Translations under genes and position numbers: made by a program
NCBI GenBank assembly: GCA_910584345.1
Contig: CAJTZX010000003.1
Location: 65,512-129,511, forward strand
Origin: an uncultured Eubacterium sp.
GTDB taxonomy: Bacteria > Bacillota > Clostridia > Lachnospirales > Lachnospiraceae
Direction of reading: 5' to 3'
DNA: 64,000 bases
Part shown: positions 34,612 through 43,705 of the stretch, in pieces
Position numbering within the stretch: the first letter of the stretch is position 1
How the letters are laid out: every line of letters begins with the position of its first letter
Notes under the pieces: generated by a model
What the model saw: the letters and a program-made list of their open reading frames with translations, nothing else
What the model was told of the DNA's origin: nothing
The model's database searches: none

Positions 34612-35841
34612 TTAATATCTCATATTTTCCAAAATCTCCAGACATTTCAATAACTCTTCTCCTTTTAATTCATCCCGAAATGCAAATAACATTTTATCCA
34701 CAACCTTATGTGCACTTTCCTTTAGCATACTTGTTATCATCTCCTGCTCCTCTTGCCGGAGACATCCTAACCCGCGTCCCATACGCCAGCAAATTTCCTC
34801 TGCTGCCTGCCTGCCGACCTGTTGCATTCTTGGAATCAAATCCCTGCACTCATACCATGCTTTAAATTCCTCCAGTTTTCGTTCTAATATTTTTTCTGCG
34901 GCTTCTTTTTGTATGAGAAATTCTTCTGCCGCGGCTTGATTTTCAATAGAGTCTATGTCATATAATGTAATCCCTTTTAATTGTGCTATCTCCTCTTCCA
35001 TATCCCGCGGAACTGCCAGGTCAATAAATATTTGTTCTCTGCACTGTTCACCTCTTGCTTGCACCAGCTGTTCTTTTCGAATCGTAAGATTGGGACTGAC
35101 TGTCGCTGAAAGTATCAGATCACAAGATGGGATTTGCTCATAGCGTTCTCCATAATTTATCCTGCTGCATCCTTTCGGGATCTCCACCATTCCGCTTCGA
35201 TACTGACGCACAGTAACCGTTACGTATGCGCCTTCAGCCCGCATTGTCTCTGCAGCCAGCTTCCCCATCTGCCCATTACCGATTACCAGACATTTTTTTC
35301 CTGCAAACTGGAACCCCTGCCGCTTCACCATCGCAAGAGCGCTATGTACAGCTGATACATTTCCATGTGCGGACATTGCCTTTGTCTTTACTTCCTTCCC
35401 TGCGGTCACCGCATGACGAAACAATACTTCCAGCAATGTATCCGTGCAATTTAATTCCCTCGCTTTCCTGACAGCCTCCTTGACTTGTGTCAAAATCTGA
35501 TCTTCCCCAATAATTCTGGATTTTAATCCGGCAGTCAGATAAAATAAATGGCGGACAGCTTCCTGTGATCTGCGAATCGTAAAATAAGGTTCAAATACTT
35601 CCGCAGGACCTGGAAATGGCCTGATCTGCTCTAACAACGCAGGCATTCTAATTTCACATGCTTGCGTACTGACATACAATTCCATTCGGTTACACGTTGA
35701 CACCAATACGCATCCCGTTATACCAGGCTGCATAGTAATTTTTTGCATCGCACGTTCCGCCTGCAATGTTGTAAAAGAAAATTGCTCTCGTATTTTCAGC
35801 TCCGCCGTACTATGATCTATACCTATCATCTGAATATTCAT
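34612..35841 (-). CDS. hemA: Glutamyl-tRNA reductase
   Basis: First enzyme of the C5 tetrapyrrole pathway: NADPH reduction of glutamyl-tRNA to glutamate-1-semialdehyde. The nucleophile is Cys50 in VLVSTCNRMELY; the NADPH domain has VIGNGQMGKLAAET; SAHGNVSAVHSALA and the C-terminal helical dimerisation domain (about 300-405) are present. The family usually has GRAISAGKKVR...G at the substrate loop; here it reads RHAVTAGKEVKTKAMSAHG. AAGGTGAG precedes the ATG. Confidence 0.95.
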   Translation of the reverse strand: MNIQMIGIDHSTAELKIREQFSFTTLQAERAMQKITMQPGITGCVLVSTCNRMELYVSTQACEIRMPALLEQIRPFPGPAEVFEPYFTIRRSQEAVRHLFYLTAGLKSRIIGEDQILTQVKEAVRKARELNCTDTLLEVLFRHAVTAGKEVKTKAMSAHGNVSAVHSALAMVKRQGFQFAGKKCLVIGNGQMGKLAAETMRAEGAYVTVTVRQYRSGMVEIPKGCSRINYGERYEQIPSCDLILSATVSPNLTIRKEQLVQARGEQCREQIFIDLAVPRDMEEEIAQLKGITLYDIDSIENQAAAEEFLIQKEAAEKILERKLEEFKAWYECRDLIPRMQQVGRQAAEEICWRMGRGLGCLRQEEQEMITSMLKESAHKVVDKMLFAFRDELKGEELLKCLEILENMRY

Positions 35842-35905
35842 CTTTTCTCACCTTTATTCGATCTTCATGTTTCATCTATCTCTTCTCTCGGACCCCGGTC
35901 TTTGA

Positions 35906-37450
35906 TTATTTCAGTTCAAGCATCTGATAAATCGCCCTCATATTCAAATGTTCACGCAAAGTATCCGCCAGCCTATCGAACTGCTTCTGCCGATATTCTC
36001 TTCGTTTTTTTACCGAGGCAGGTTCTATCTGTATTCCTTTCTTTGCTGCCAAAGCACAGGCCAGCGTCTCTGCAATCCCTGGTCCATCAAAAACACCATG
36101 CACATATGTACCATAGACCTGATCCATCTGCCATCCATCCATTTTCTGCCGAAATGTCTGCTCCAGATTGATCTGCGCAAAACGATTCTCTGCTGCTAAA
36201 TCGTGCCTGCACCATGTCAGCCCGGAAACCGGCGTTGTATGCCCCATATGTGTCTCAAACCCTTCCAATATCATACCGGATAACGGAGAAAGAGGGCCAT
36301 GCAGTTTTGCAAATGTCCCGCGCACCCTTGTACACGTCTTCGTGTTGTCAAAAACCGTCTCCATCGGAAGAAGGCCAATTCCTCTCGCTCTTCCGCCTTC
36401 TTCTGTAAACATCGGATCTGACAATGACTGTCCAAGCATTTGATAGCCGCCGCAAATCCCCATAATTACAACACCATGTGCATGACATTTTAGGATTGCT
36501 TCCTCTAATCCTGATTCCCGCAGCCATTTTAAATCACCCATCGTATTTTTACTTCCCGGAAGCACTACCATATCCGGCATACCAAGATCTTCGGCATACG
36601 ATACATATTTTAAATGAATCGTATGCAGTTTTTCCAAAATACGAAAATCTGTAATATTAGAAATTTTAGGCAGACGAATCACCGCAATTGTTACGACTGC
36701 CTGCTTGTCTTGACACTGCCGGAAAACAGAACACTCCTCTACACGGTCTTTTTCTTCCATGTCAAATTGCAGATAAGGTGTTACACCAACTACCTGCCTG
36801 CCGCTGCGCTGCTGTAATATTTGTATTCCGGGCTCTAAAATACATTTATCTCCGCGAAACCGATTGATAATCATTCCTTTCACCCGCGCCCGTTCCGGCT
36901 GCTCTAACAGCATTAATGTACCTAACAGCTGTGCAAAAACTCCTCCTCTGTCCACATCTGCGACTAATAGCACTGGAGCATTTACCATTTCTGCCAGACC
37001 CATATTTACGATATCTTTTTGTTTCAGATTAATTTCAGCCGGGGAACCAGCACCCTCAATGACCAAAATGTCATAGGCTGCGTCCAGCTTTTGATATGCT
37101 TTTTGGATTTCAGGGACGAGATTTTCTTTATAAGAAAAGTATTGCTTTGCCGGCATATTGCCGTAGGTAAGCCCATTCACAATTACCTGTGCACCTGTCT
37201 CGCTTGTCGGCTTTAATAATACCGGATTCATAGCGGCCACAGGCTCTACACCTGCCGCATATGCCTGCATTGCCTGATTTCTCCCCATTTCAAGCCCTTC
37301 AGATGTGATATAAGAATGCTTTACCATATTTTGTGACTGGAACGGTGCCGGCAGATAGCCGTCTTGTTTAAAAATCCGACATAGACCGGCTGCAATCAGA
37401 CTTTTCCCAACACCTGACATCGTCCCTTGAATCATGATTGGCTTTGCCAT
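35906..37450 (-). CDS. cobQ: Cobyric acid synthase
   Basis: ATP- and glutamine-dependent amidation of adenosyl-cobyrinic acid diamide. The N-terminal P-loop-like region (IQGTMSGVGKSLIAAGLCRI) and AAMNPVLLKP are the synthetase half; the C-terminal glutaminase-like half has GICGGYQMLGQ with the nucleophile Cys, and the closing His in GTYVHGVFDGP. 514 residues is normal. It overlaps the end of cobD by 19 bases, so the genes are coupled. The only other cobalamin-specific gene in the window is cobD, so the rest of the pathway must be elsewhere. Confidence 0.96.
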   Translation of the reverse strand: MAKPIMIQGTMSGVGKSLIAAGLCRIFKQDGYLPAPFQSQNMVKHSYITSEGLEMGRNQAMQAYAAGVEPVAAMNPVLLKPTSETGAQVIVNGLTYGNMPAKQYFSYKENLVPEIQKAYQKLDAAYDILVIEGAGSPAEINLKQKDIVNMGLAEMVNAPVLLVADVDRGGVFAQLLGTLMLLEQPERARVKGMIINRFRGDKCILEPGIQILQQRSGRQVVGVTPYLQFDMEEKDRVEECSVFRQCQDKQAVVTIAVIRLPKISNITDFRILEKLHTIHLKYVSYAEDLGMPDMVVLPGSKNTMGDLKWLRESGLEEAILKCHAHGVVIMGICGGYQMLGQSLSDPMFTEEGGRARGIGLLPMETVFDNTKTCTRVRGTFAKLHGPLSPLSGMILEGFETHMGHTTPVSGLTWCRHDLAAENRFAQINLEQTFRQKMDGWQMDQVYGTYVHGVFDGPGIAETLACALAAKKGIQIEPASVKKRREYRQKQFDRLADTLREHLNMRAIYQMLELK

Positions 37451-38472
37451 TGCTTTAACACCTCAATCAGTTTTTCATTTTCTTCCCGACTGCGGACAGC
37501 AATTCGGTAATAGCCTTGCGGCATTCCCTCCAGATTACTGCAGTCACGCAGCATAATACCATGCATCATCCCAAACGCATGCAAACCCGGACGGCTCTTA
37601 AAAAAGATCATATTTGCCTCACCTTTTGCTTTCCCGATTCCAATCTGGTTTAGCTGTTCTAACAGCCATACACGCTCTTTTGCCGTCTCAAACACCGTCT
37701 TTTGTATAAACTCCTGCTCTTTTGTACATGCAATCCCGGCTTTTTTCGCCACTGAAGATACACACCAGGACTGCAAATTACTACGAAGCTTTTCTATTAA
37801 TGCCAGGTCTGTACACAAACCATACCCCAGTCGGATTCCCGGCATTGCAAACATTTTCGTAAAATCTTTGATAATAAAAAGTCTCTTGTCTGCATTCTTC
37901 TCATGCATAGAAAGCGCCTGCGCATTTTCTACAAAGTCCAGACAACATTCATCCAGCACCAACATCGTATCTGTCTGCTCGCAACGCTTTAAAACCTGCT
38001 GCAAAAACTCATGATCGTATAATGTCGCTGTCGGATTATTCGGATTGCAGCAAAACACAAGATCGATGTCTTGTGTAATATTTGCAAGAAAATCATCCAA
38101 CGGAATGAAGAAGTCATCCTCTTCCTTTGTATAATAATAGGTAATCTCGCACTGAACCATGGAAAGCGGACGCAAATACTCCTCAAACCCCGGTGCCGGA
38201 AGCAATGCTTTTTTTGGCTGCAGCGCCTGCACCAGTCCTTTAACGACCTCTGAGGCGCCATTACTGCAAAATACATGTGCAGGCTCCACACCCTCCCACT
38301 GTGCAATATGCTCTTCTAAAGTACCGCCTGACTCCTGCGGGCTTTGCACCGCGGCCATCAGACCACTTCTTGCTGCCTGCATGACCAGATCCGGAATACC
38401 AAGAAAATTTATATTCGCTGAAAAATCAATACAGGTATTTTGAAAAAAAACATTTCCTCCGTGCTGAATCAT
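37432..38472 (-). CDS. cobD: Threonine-phosphate decarboxylase
   Basis: PLP enzyme of aminotransferase fold type I making (R)-1-amino-2-propanol phosphate for the cobalamin nucleotide loop. HGGNVFFQ and IDFSANINFLGIP at the N-terminus are typical of CobD rather than HisC; FCCNPNNPTATL, VLDECCLDFVE and the PLP Lys in IIKDFTKMFAMPGIRLGY follow. AAGGAG is six bases before the ATG, which overlaps the stop of a small upstream frame (ATGA). First recognised gene of the cobD-cobQ-hemA-precorrin-2 dehydrogenase-hemC operon. Confidence 0.93.
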   Translation of the reverse strand: MIQHGGNVFFQNTCIDFSANINFLGIPDLVMQAARSGLMAAVQSPQESGGTLEEHIAQWEGVEPAHVFCSNGASEVVKGLVQALQPKKALLPAPGFEEYLRPLSMVQCEITYYYTKEEDDFFIPLDDFLANITQDIDLVFCCNPNNPTATLYDHEFLQQVLKRCEQTDTMLVLDECCLDFVENAQALSMHEKNADKRLFIIKDFTKMFAMPGIRLGYGLCTDLALIEKLRSNLQSWCVSSVAKKAGIACTKEQEFIQKTVFETAKERVWLLEQLNQIGIGKAKGEANMIFFKSRPGLHAFGMMHGIMLRDCSNLEGMPQGYYRIAVRSREENEKLIEVLKQWQSQS

Positions 38473-38651
38473 TCTTTGCTCCTTTCCGTGTGAGCCTGTG
38501 CTATATTTCCCAAAAATCTGAAAGTGTCGTGTTTAGCTGCTGTAGATCGATCGGCTTTGCCACATACACATGTCATATCCATTATCTTTGACCGTAATTG
38601 TTCAGTTGCAAAAATAATGACTACGCCAAAAAATATGGCAGTTATAAGCAC
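38469..38651 (-). CDS. Possible small membrane protein in the cobD leader
   Basis: A 60-codon frame from a GTG, overlapping the cobD start by four bases (ATGA). The N-terminal part is hydrophobic (LITAIFFGVVIIFATEQL), and the frame stays open upstream with another hydrophobic stretch (FIFLAGIFF) but without a usual start. No ribosome binding site is clear. It may be a real coupled membrane peptide, a truncated remnant of a lost upstream cob gene, or chance. Confidence 0.3.
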   Translation of the reverse strand: MLITAIFFGVVIIFATEQLRSKIMDMTCVCGKADRSTAAKHDTFRFLGNIAQAHTERSKE

Positions 38652-38758
38652 GATACGTAATTCTGCTCGAAATTTTTGGGTTAAAAAAAAGATTCCTGCT
38701 AAAAAAATGAAAAAAAGAAAATTCCTGTTCTATTTCTAAAAATCTTCCAAACAGAGTC

Positions 38759-38787
38759 ATTATAACATCCTTATATTATAATATCAA
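38759..38787 (-). promoter_or_regulatory. Promoter of the cobD-cobQ-hemA-hemC operon
   Basis: TTGATA (38782-38787) and perfect TATAAT (38759-38764) with a 17-base spacer on the minus strand. The leader to cobD would be about 280 bases. No B12-box or cobalamin riboswitch features were recognised in it. Confidence 0.65.
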
Positions 38788-38843
38788 GAGTTGGAACAGG
38801 TATAGAAATTTTTAAATTTTATAAATGCATGATTTTTCTGATT

Positions 38844-38875
38844 GTAACAGTTCAAATAAACCATTGAACTGTTAC
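38844..38875. terminator. Hairpin after the DUF262 gene
   Basis: Perfect 12-bp stem GTAACAGTTCAA / TTGAACTGTTAC with an 8-base loop, 20 bases downstream of the DUF262 stop. The T run (TTTT) is on the plus-strand side, so on the minus strand it would be an A-preceded stem with a weak tail. Probably still the end of the AAA-HNH-DUF262 transcript. Confidence 0.6.
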
Positions 38876-38894
38876 TTTTGATTACAATCCGTGT

Positions 38895-40571
38895 TTAGTC
38901 AACATAACTGACATCCACACCGATTTTCTGTATATATTTATATACATCTCTCAATGCTCCGCTTTTACTTTTGTGTGTTTCAATATAATATTCTCCAACC
39001 TTAATTGGTGAAACGAATAAGTCTCCATTGATATGATGATTTGATGTGCTGATAAGATACCTCTTTCTTCCCGTCGCATATGGAATATTGCCGCACAAAG
39101 CTGAATGCTTATCTAAATATTCAAAAATTCTTCTATAGAATTCTTTGACTGTATTTGCGCTGATGACCTGATCTTCGATTCTTATTTTTAATGTTTCTGT
39201 CCGACAGTCTGATAGCACATCATTTTTTTGTCCAATTCTGCTTGCTGTATCCTTCCTCATTCCAAGCAGTTCTTCAATCTTAATATTGAAAAATCCTACC
39301 TGTCTATTTTCATCCACAAACCATTTTTTCTTTTTATGATTCTCAATATCCATACATGTTTGATAGATTTCCTCACTGAAATCCATATGCTTTACCATTA
39401 GTTGATTGACATCAATTTCGTACTCAGAAAAAATAAGACCTGCAAGAATATAAAGAGAATGGTATTTACTTTCCAATAAACTTATCTTGCGTTTTTTTAA
39501 TGTTTCAATCGCCACATCGACTGCATGAATAATCAGATTGTTAATTTGACGGACAAATTGACTTATTTTACTGCTGTCATCATGCTTGTACAAAAAATCA
39601 ACCGCTTTCACAATTTGATTTGGCGTATTGCATAAAATGGTAGAAAAAATCTCAAAGGCAATACTGTCATTCTCATAATATTTTACAATTTCATTCTCAA
39701 ACTTTTTTGGTTCAAAAATCTTTTTAAATCCGGTAAATTGAAAAATTACATTCCCTTCCTCTTTACAACAGATCATATGATTTAACCCAACGATATTTTT
39801 AAAAATATCAAACGAGCCGGTTTCCTTAATTGCATCTATTTCATAGTCATTTTTTATTAGTTCTAATTCTCTGCCAAATGCCTCAAATGTATCACTCAGC
39901 AAATGCTTTTCTAAATGGTAGTCATTCCATACGGACTGTAATATTTCATACTGTGACAAAGCAACACTCCCCGTATTAATATTTTTAAATAATTCCGGCA
40001 AATCATCTTTTTTTCCTCTATAAATAATCAAAGCAATGTCATCATACGCAATCTCAATCTTAGCCTTTAAGATATCCAAAAGCTCTTCAACGAGTACCAA
40101 ATTTTCGAATTTTTCTGCAATTTGCGAATCTGCATTCTTGAGTATGGTATAGAGCACGCTCACTTTTTCAAATTCATACAGACTGCTCAGTGTTCCATAC
40201 CATTTTTTAATATATTTTTTTATGGTTGTTTCCATATCAATCAGTTGTCTTTTTTCCAAAAATGAACGGATATCTAATGCAACCTTCTTATAGAAATTGT
40301 CAAAAGATATAATGGTACCAGGTCGTGAAAGATATTGATTCAGAGTATTAATTCTCTGCAAACCATCTATAATATAGTAAGCATTTTTAATTTTATCTTC
40401 ATACAGTGTAATCGCTCCAATTGGAAAACCACGAAATAAAGAGGACAACAGCTGTTCTTTTTTTGCTCTCTTCCATACAAAATTTCTTTGAAAATCCGGT
40501 ATTACAAGCTTAAAAATTGTTAACAACTTTTTGATTGTTGTCTGATCCAATGTAAACACCTTACTCTCCAT
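38895..40571 (-). CDS. DUF262 (ParB/Srx-fold) protein, GmrSD-like, third gene of candidate defence operon
   Basis: N-terminal DUF262 domain with its diagnostic motifs: IPDFQRNFVWKRAKKEQLL at residues 24-42, FPIGAITLYE at 49-58 and IIDGLQRINTLNQYL at 67-81. In GmrSD and related anti-phage proteins this domain binds or hydrolyses nucleotides and is followed by a DUF1524 HNH nuclease. Here the remaining 400 residues are mostly helical and show no HNH motif; the nuclease is a separate gene just upstream. GGAGGTG precedes the ATG. Separated from the HNH gene by 82 bases. Confidence 0.85.
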   Translation of the reverse strand: MESKVFTLDQTTIKKLLTIFKLVIPDFQRNFVWKRAKKEQLLSSLFRGFPIGAITLYEDKIKNAYYIIDGLQRINTLNQYLSRPGTIISFDNFYKKVALDIRSFLEKRQLIDMETTIKKYIKKWYGTLSSLYEFEKVSVLYTILKNADSQIAEKFENLVLVEELLDILKAKIEIAYDDIALIIYRGKKDDLPELFKNINTGSVALSQYEILQSVWNDYHLEKHLLSDTFEAFGRELELIKNDYEIDAIKETGSFDIFKNIVGLNHMICCKEEGNVIFQFTGFKKIFEPKKFENEIVKYYENDSIAFEIFSTILCNTPNQIVKAVDFLYKHDDSSKISQFVRQINNLIIHAVDVAIETLKKRKISLLESKYHSLYILAGLIFSEYEIDVNQLMVKHMDFSEEIYQTCMDIENHKKKKWFVDENRQVGFFNIKIEELLGMRKDTASRIGQKNDVLSDCRTETLKIRIEDQVISANTVKEFYRRIFEYLDKHSALCGNIPYATGRKRYLISTSNHHINGDLFVSPIKVGEYYIETHKSKSGALRDVYKYIQKIGVDVSYVD

Positions 40572-40653
40572 AATCTTTTACACCTCCTATAATATCATTT
40601 ACCAAAATTTCGTCTGTTCCAATATCATAACAAAATCCTTTAATTTCGTAAAT

Positions 40654-41304
40654 CTAATTATAAGAAGCTACCTCTTGCTTCTTATAATATGCAAATACAG
40701 ATAAAAATATTATATTCTGACTGGACTCATCCTTTTTTTTCAGTATCTCGTAGAAATCATCATCTGACATTAAATCCCGTATAAACTCCCGCCTTTTGCA
40801 GACAAGCTCCTCACGATTCAGACTATATAAATTTATCATATAGTCTGCCTTCTTTTTCTCATCTTCATCTAAGTTAGCGCAGACCGCAATTTCTCCGTCC
40901 GCCTTATACCAAAAATATTTTTCAATATCTTTTATCTTCGTAGGATCCATATATTTTCGTGCATCATATTTACGAGTGCCTCTTTGTGTATTACAAGTTT
41001 TACATGCGCACAAAAGATTACTCCATTGGAATATTTTTTGTGGATAATCTCTTTTTATCTTAATATGTTCAACCGTCATTTCTTTATTAAATTCTTGAAT
41101 CAACCTTGTACAAAACGAACATCTTTCATGATTCATTTTTCGAAAAAGCCGTTTCGTTTCAACGGTATTATAACAAAATTTATTCTCGTTTGCTTTATAA
41201 AAATCATACGCTTGCTTTGTACTCATATCTTTTATGGCTGCCTTAAATTCTCTGTTCGTTTTTGACAATTCTTTTGGTGTATATGTTCTTTTTATATTAA
41301 TCAT
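40654..41304 (-). CDS. HNH endonuclease, PtuB-like
   Basis: Beta-beta-alpha metal finger nuclease. A CxxC at 62/65 (ERCSFCTRLI), the catalytic pair E79-H80 in MTVEHIKIK, the middle Asn in FQWSNLLCACKTCNTQRGT (N97) and a second CxxC (101/104) give a zinc-stabilised HNH fold. The C-terminal 90 residues contain a charged helical part (EEDLVCKRREF-like helices). Its ATG lies within the last eight bases of the ATPase gene, with AGGAG upstream, so the two are translationally coupled, as with PtuA and PtuB of Septu. Confidence 0.85.
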   Translation of the reverse strand: MINIKRTYTPKELSKTNREFKAAIKDMSTKQAYDFYKANENKFCYNTVETKRLFRKMNHERCSFCTRLIQEFNKEMTVEHIKIKRDYPQKIFQWSNLLCACKTCNTQRGTRKYDARKYMDPTKIKDIEKYFWYKADGEIAVCANLDEDEKKKADYMINLYSLNREELVCKRREFIRDLMSDDDFYEILKKKDESSQNIIFLSVFAYYKKQEVASYN

Positions 41305-42262
41305 TCATATCTCCTATATTTTGCGCTTTCGTAATCATCACATTATATCTTCTGCATAAATTAGGATATTCTTTTCTCAATGTTTCTACAATACCCGCAA
41401 TTCTTTTTGAATCAATTTCCTTGCTTTTCAAAATAACTTCCCCCAGATAATTAATATCATCCCTTACTTGTATCGGCAATTCATTTACTTTAAATAATTG
41501 CTCATAGATAATATCCAAATCTTCATAGTACATATCCCCTTCTATTTCCTGTAATCTGCCTTCTTTTATATTGTATATCATACAACTCTTATATCTGGTT
41601 AAAAGAAGCGGTGAATGTGTTGTTAAGATAAAGCGGCATCTGGCAAAATCCTTTTTCATATTGCTAATCAATTTGGACTGAATGTTCACATGTAAAAACA
41701 TTTCGATTTCATCAATCAGAATATAAATCTGCTGCTCAGCCAAAAACCCACGTAACCTTTCTTCTGTAAAACCTGCTATGTCCAAATTCCATGTCATCGC
41801 CCAGATCACATTTAAATAAATATTTATAATATTTTCAATACCGTCACTATACCTGCTGCAGATTTCTTTTATATCAATGTTAAATATTTCATAAATAGCA
41901 CGACAGATAAAATTATGCACCATCTTATTATTTAGCAGCTGGTCGCGCAGCCGTTTTAAATGCAGACTATAATCTTTATAACTATCTTTCTGATAATGTA
42001 TAAAGTCTTCATAATCGTTTAATCGTAATTCATCGGTATTATTCTCACTGACTACGATTCGATTTGTTGGAATATATATCGCTAAATCACGAACCACTCC
42101 ATAAATAAACTGCTGCATAATTTCATATTGAAACGCCTGATCCAGTGCCCTAAGGATTGTCGTTTTACCACAGTTGTTATATCCATATATAATAGAAACA
42201 TCCTTTTTTATAGTAAACGCCTGCTTTTTAATTACTCCTGTTTCTGGAATCTTCACTAACAT
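41297..42262 (-). CDS. AAA/ABC-type ATPase, PtuA/OLD-like
   Basis: ATPase of the SMC/ABC-like group used in Septu, OLD and retron systems. Walker A GYNNCGKTTILRAL at 27-40; a weak signature SDGIENIINIYL near 139-150; Walker B IYILIDEIEMFLH at 179-191; sensor-type LTTHSPLLLTR near 214-224. At 321 residues it is short for the group, lacking a long coiled-coil insert and any Toprim domain. AAAGGAG precedes the ATG. First gene of the operon, with its own promoter. Confidence 0.87.
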   Translation of the reverse strand: MLVKIPETGVIKKQAFTIKKDVSIIYGYNNCGKTTILRALDQAFQYEIMQQFIYGVVRDLAIYIPTNRIVVSENNTDELRLNDYEDFIHYQKDSYKDYSLHLKRLRDQLLNNKMVHNFICRAIYEIFNIDIKEICSRYSDGIENIINIYLNVIWAMTWNLDIAGFTEERLRGFLAEQQIYILIDEIEMFLHVNIQSKLISNMKKDFARCRFILTTHSPLLLTRYKSCMIYNIKEGRLQEIEGDMYYEDLDIIYEQLFKVNELPIQVRDDINYLGEVILKSKEIDSKRIAGIVETLRKEYPNLCRRYNVMITKAQNIGDMND

Positions 42263-42343
42263 TTTTTATTCTCCTTTGTTTTTCAACTTAAAAATAACGA
42301 GATACAAAAAGTATTTATTCTCAATGTCTTAACTACTGCTTAA

Positions 42344-42372
42344 ATTTTAACTCATATAATAGAATATCTCAA
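42344..42372 (-). promoter_or_regulatory. Promoter of the AAA-HNH-DUF262 operon
   Basis: TTGAGA (42367-42372) and TAAAAT (42344-42349) with a 17-base spacer on the minus strand, about 80 bases before the ATPase start. It lies close to the divergent malic enzyme promoter. Confidence 0.55.
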
Positions 42373-42405
42373 CGTTTTTCTCTGCCACATCAAAATGCCC
42401 GAAAC

Positions 42406-42434
42406 TTGATTTATCCAACGATTAATGCTATCAT
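42406..42434 (+). promoter_or_regulatory. Promoter of the malic enzyme gene
   Basis: TTGATT (42406-42411) and TATCAT (42429-42434) with a 17-base spacer on the plus strand, about 70 bases before the start codon. Confidence 0.55.
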
Positions 42435-42502
42435 AATAACAGTTTCGCCATCTGCACCTATCTTAAAATACGCAGACCTGGCTATCAGAAAGGAGATTCT
42501 TC

Positions 42503-43657
42503 ATGGATCAAAAAGAAAAAGCCATTCAAATGCACAAGGAATGGAACGGAAAATTAGAAACAGTCTCAAAAACACCTGTCAAAACAAGCGAAGATCTCGC
42601 CATTGCCTATACGCCTGGTGTGGCAGAACCTTGCAAGCTGATTGCTGAGGATCCTTCCCTCGCTTATACATACACCATCAAATCCAACACTGTTGCCGTC
42701 ATATCTGACGGAAGCGCTGTGCTTGGACTTGGTAATATTGGGCCATATGCCGCAATGCCTGTGATGGAAGGCAAATGTGTGCTGTTTAAAGAATTTGCAG
42801 ACGTTAACGCCGTACCTATCTGTCTGGACACACAAGATACAGAAGAAATTATTCATACCGTCAAAAACCTTGCACCTGGTTTTGGCGGCATTAATCTGGA
42901 AGATATTTCTGCCCCGCGCTGTTTTGAAATAGAATCACGCCTGAAAAAAATGCTGGATATCCCCGTCTTTCACGACGATCAACACGGTACTGCTATCGTC
43001 GTGCTTGCAGGCATCATTAACAGTCTGAAAGTTACGGGAAAAAGAAAGGAAGAATGTCTTGTTGTTGTCAATGGCGCAGGCTCGGCCGGAATCGCTATAA
43101 CAAAATTACTGCTGTCTTATGGGTTTGAAAAAATCACTATGTGCGACCGTTATGGCATCATCGGAAAAGACTATCCTGACTTAAACTGGATGCAAAAAGA
43201 GATGACCAAAGTTACCAATCTTTCCAACGCTTCTGGCACACTTGCAGATGCTATGAAAGGCGCCGATATTTTCGTCGGTGTTTCTGCACCGAATATCGTA
43301 ACTTCAGAAATGGCTGCTTCTATGAATCGAGACGCCATTTTATTTGCAATGGCAAACCCGGTACCGGAAATTATGCCGGATGTCGCAAAAGCAGCCGGCG
43401 TCAGAATCGTAGGAACCGGAAGAAGTGATTTTCCAAATCAGGTAAATAATGTCGCAGCATTTCCGGGTATTTTTAAAGGTGCATTGGAATGCCGCGCAAA
43501 ACAAATCACCGAAGAGATGAAACTTGCAGCGGCAGAAGCAATTGCAGGACTCGTATCAGAAGAAGATCTGTGTGATGAATATATTATGCCGCAGGCTTTT
43601 GATCCAAGAATGGCCCAGGCCGTCAGCAATGCTGTAAAGAATCATTGTGCCTGTTAA
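42503..43657 (+). CDS. NAD(P)-dependent malic enzyme (oxaloacetate-decarboxylating)
   Basis: Oxidative decarboxylation of malate to pyruvate. Short bacterial form (384 residues) without the C-terminal phosphotransacetylase-like domain. Conserved regions: DLAIAYTPGVAEPCKLIAE with the catalytic Tyr, KSNTVAVISDGSAVLGLGNI with the Lys, GINLEDISAPRCFEIE and PVFHDDQHGTAIVVLAG with the metal-binding acidic residues, and the NAD site VVNGAGSAGIAI. AAAGGAG lies seven bases before the ATG. The pyruvate made here could feed the oxidoreductase at 53-56.5 kb. Confidence 0.96.
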   Translation: MDQKEKAIQMHKEWNGKLETVSKTPVKTSEDLAIAYTPGVAEPCKLIAEDPSLAYTYTIKSNTVAVISDGSAVLGLGNIGPYAAMPVMEGKCVLFKEFADVNAVPICLDTQDTEEIIHTVKNLAPGFGGINLEDISAPRCFEIESRLKKMLDIPVFHDDQHGTAIVVLAGIINSLKVTGKRKEECLVVVNGAGSAGIAITKLLLSYGFEKITMCDRYGIIGKDYPDLNWMQKEMTKVTNLSNASGTLADAMKGADIFVGVSAPNIVTSEMAASMNRDAILFAMANPVPEIMPDVAKAAGVRIVGTGRSDFPNQVNNVAAFPGIFKGALECRAKQITEEMKLAAAEAIAGLVSEEDLCDEYIMPQAFDPRMAQAVSNAVKNHCAC

Positions 43658-43705
43658 TTGTCTTTTTCTCCAATAGCACCACTCAAAAATCAGGAGGTTG
43701 TAACT

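Noticed and set aside
38895..40571. Complete GmrSD-type restriction protein (DUF262 plus DUF1524)
   Set aside because: The C-terminal 400 residues show no HNH motif of DUF1524; the nuclease is a separate gene, so the standard assignment does not fit.
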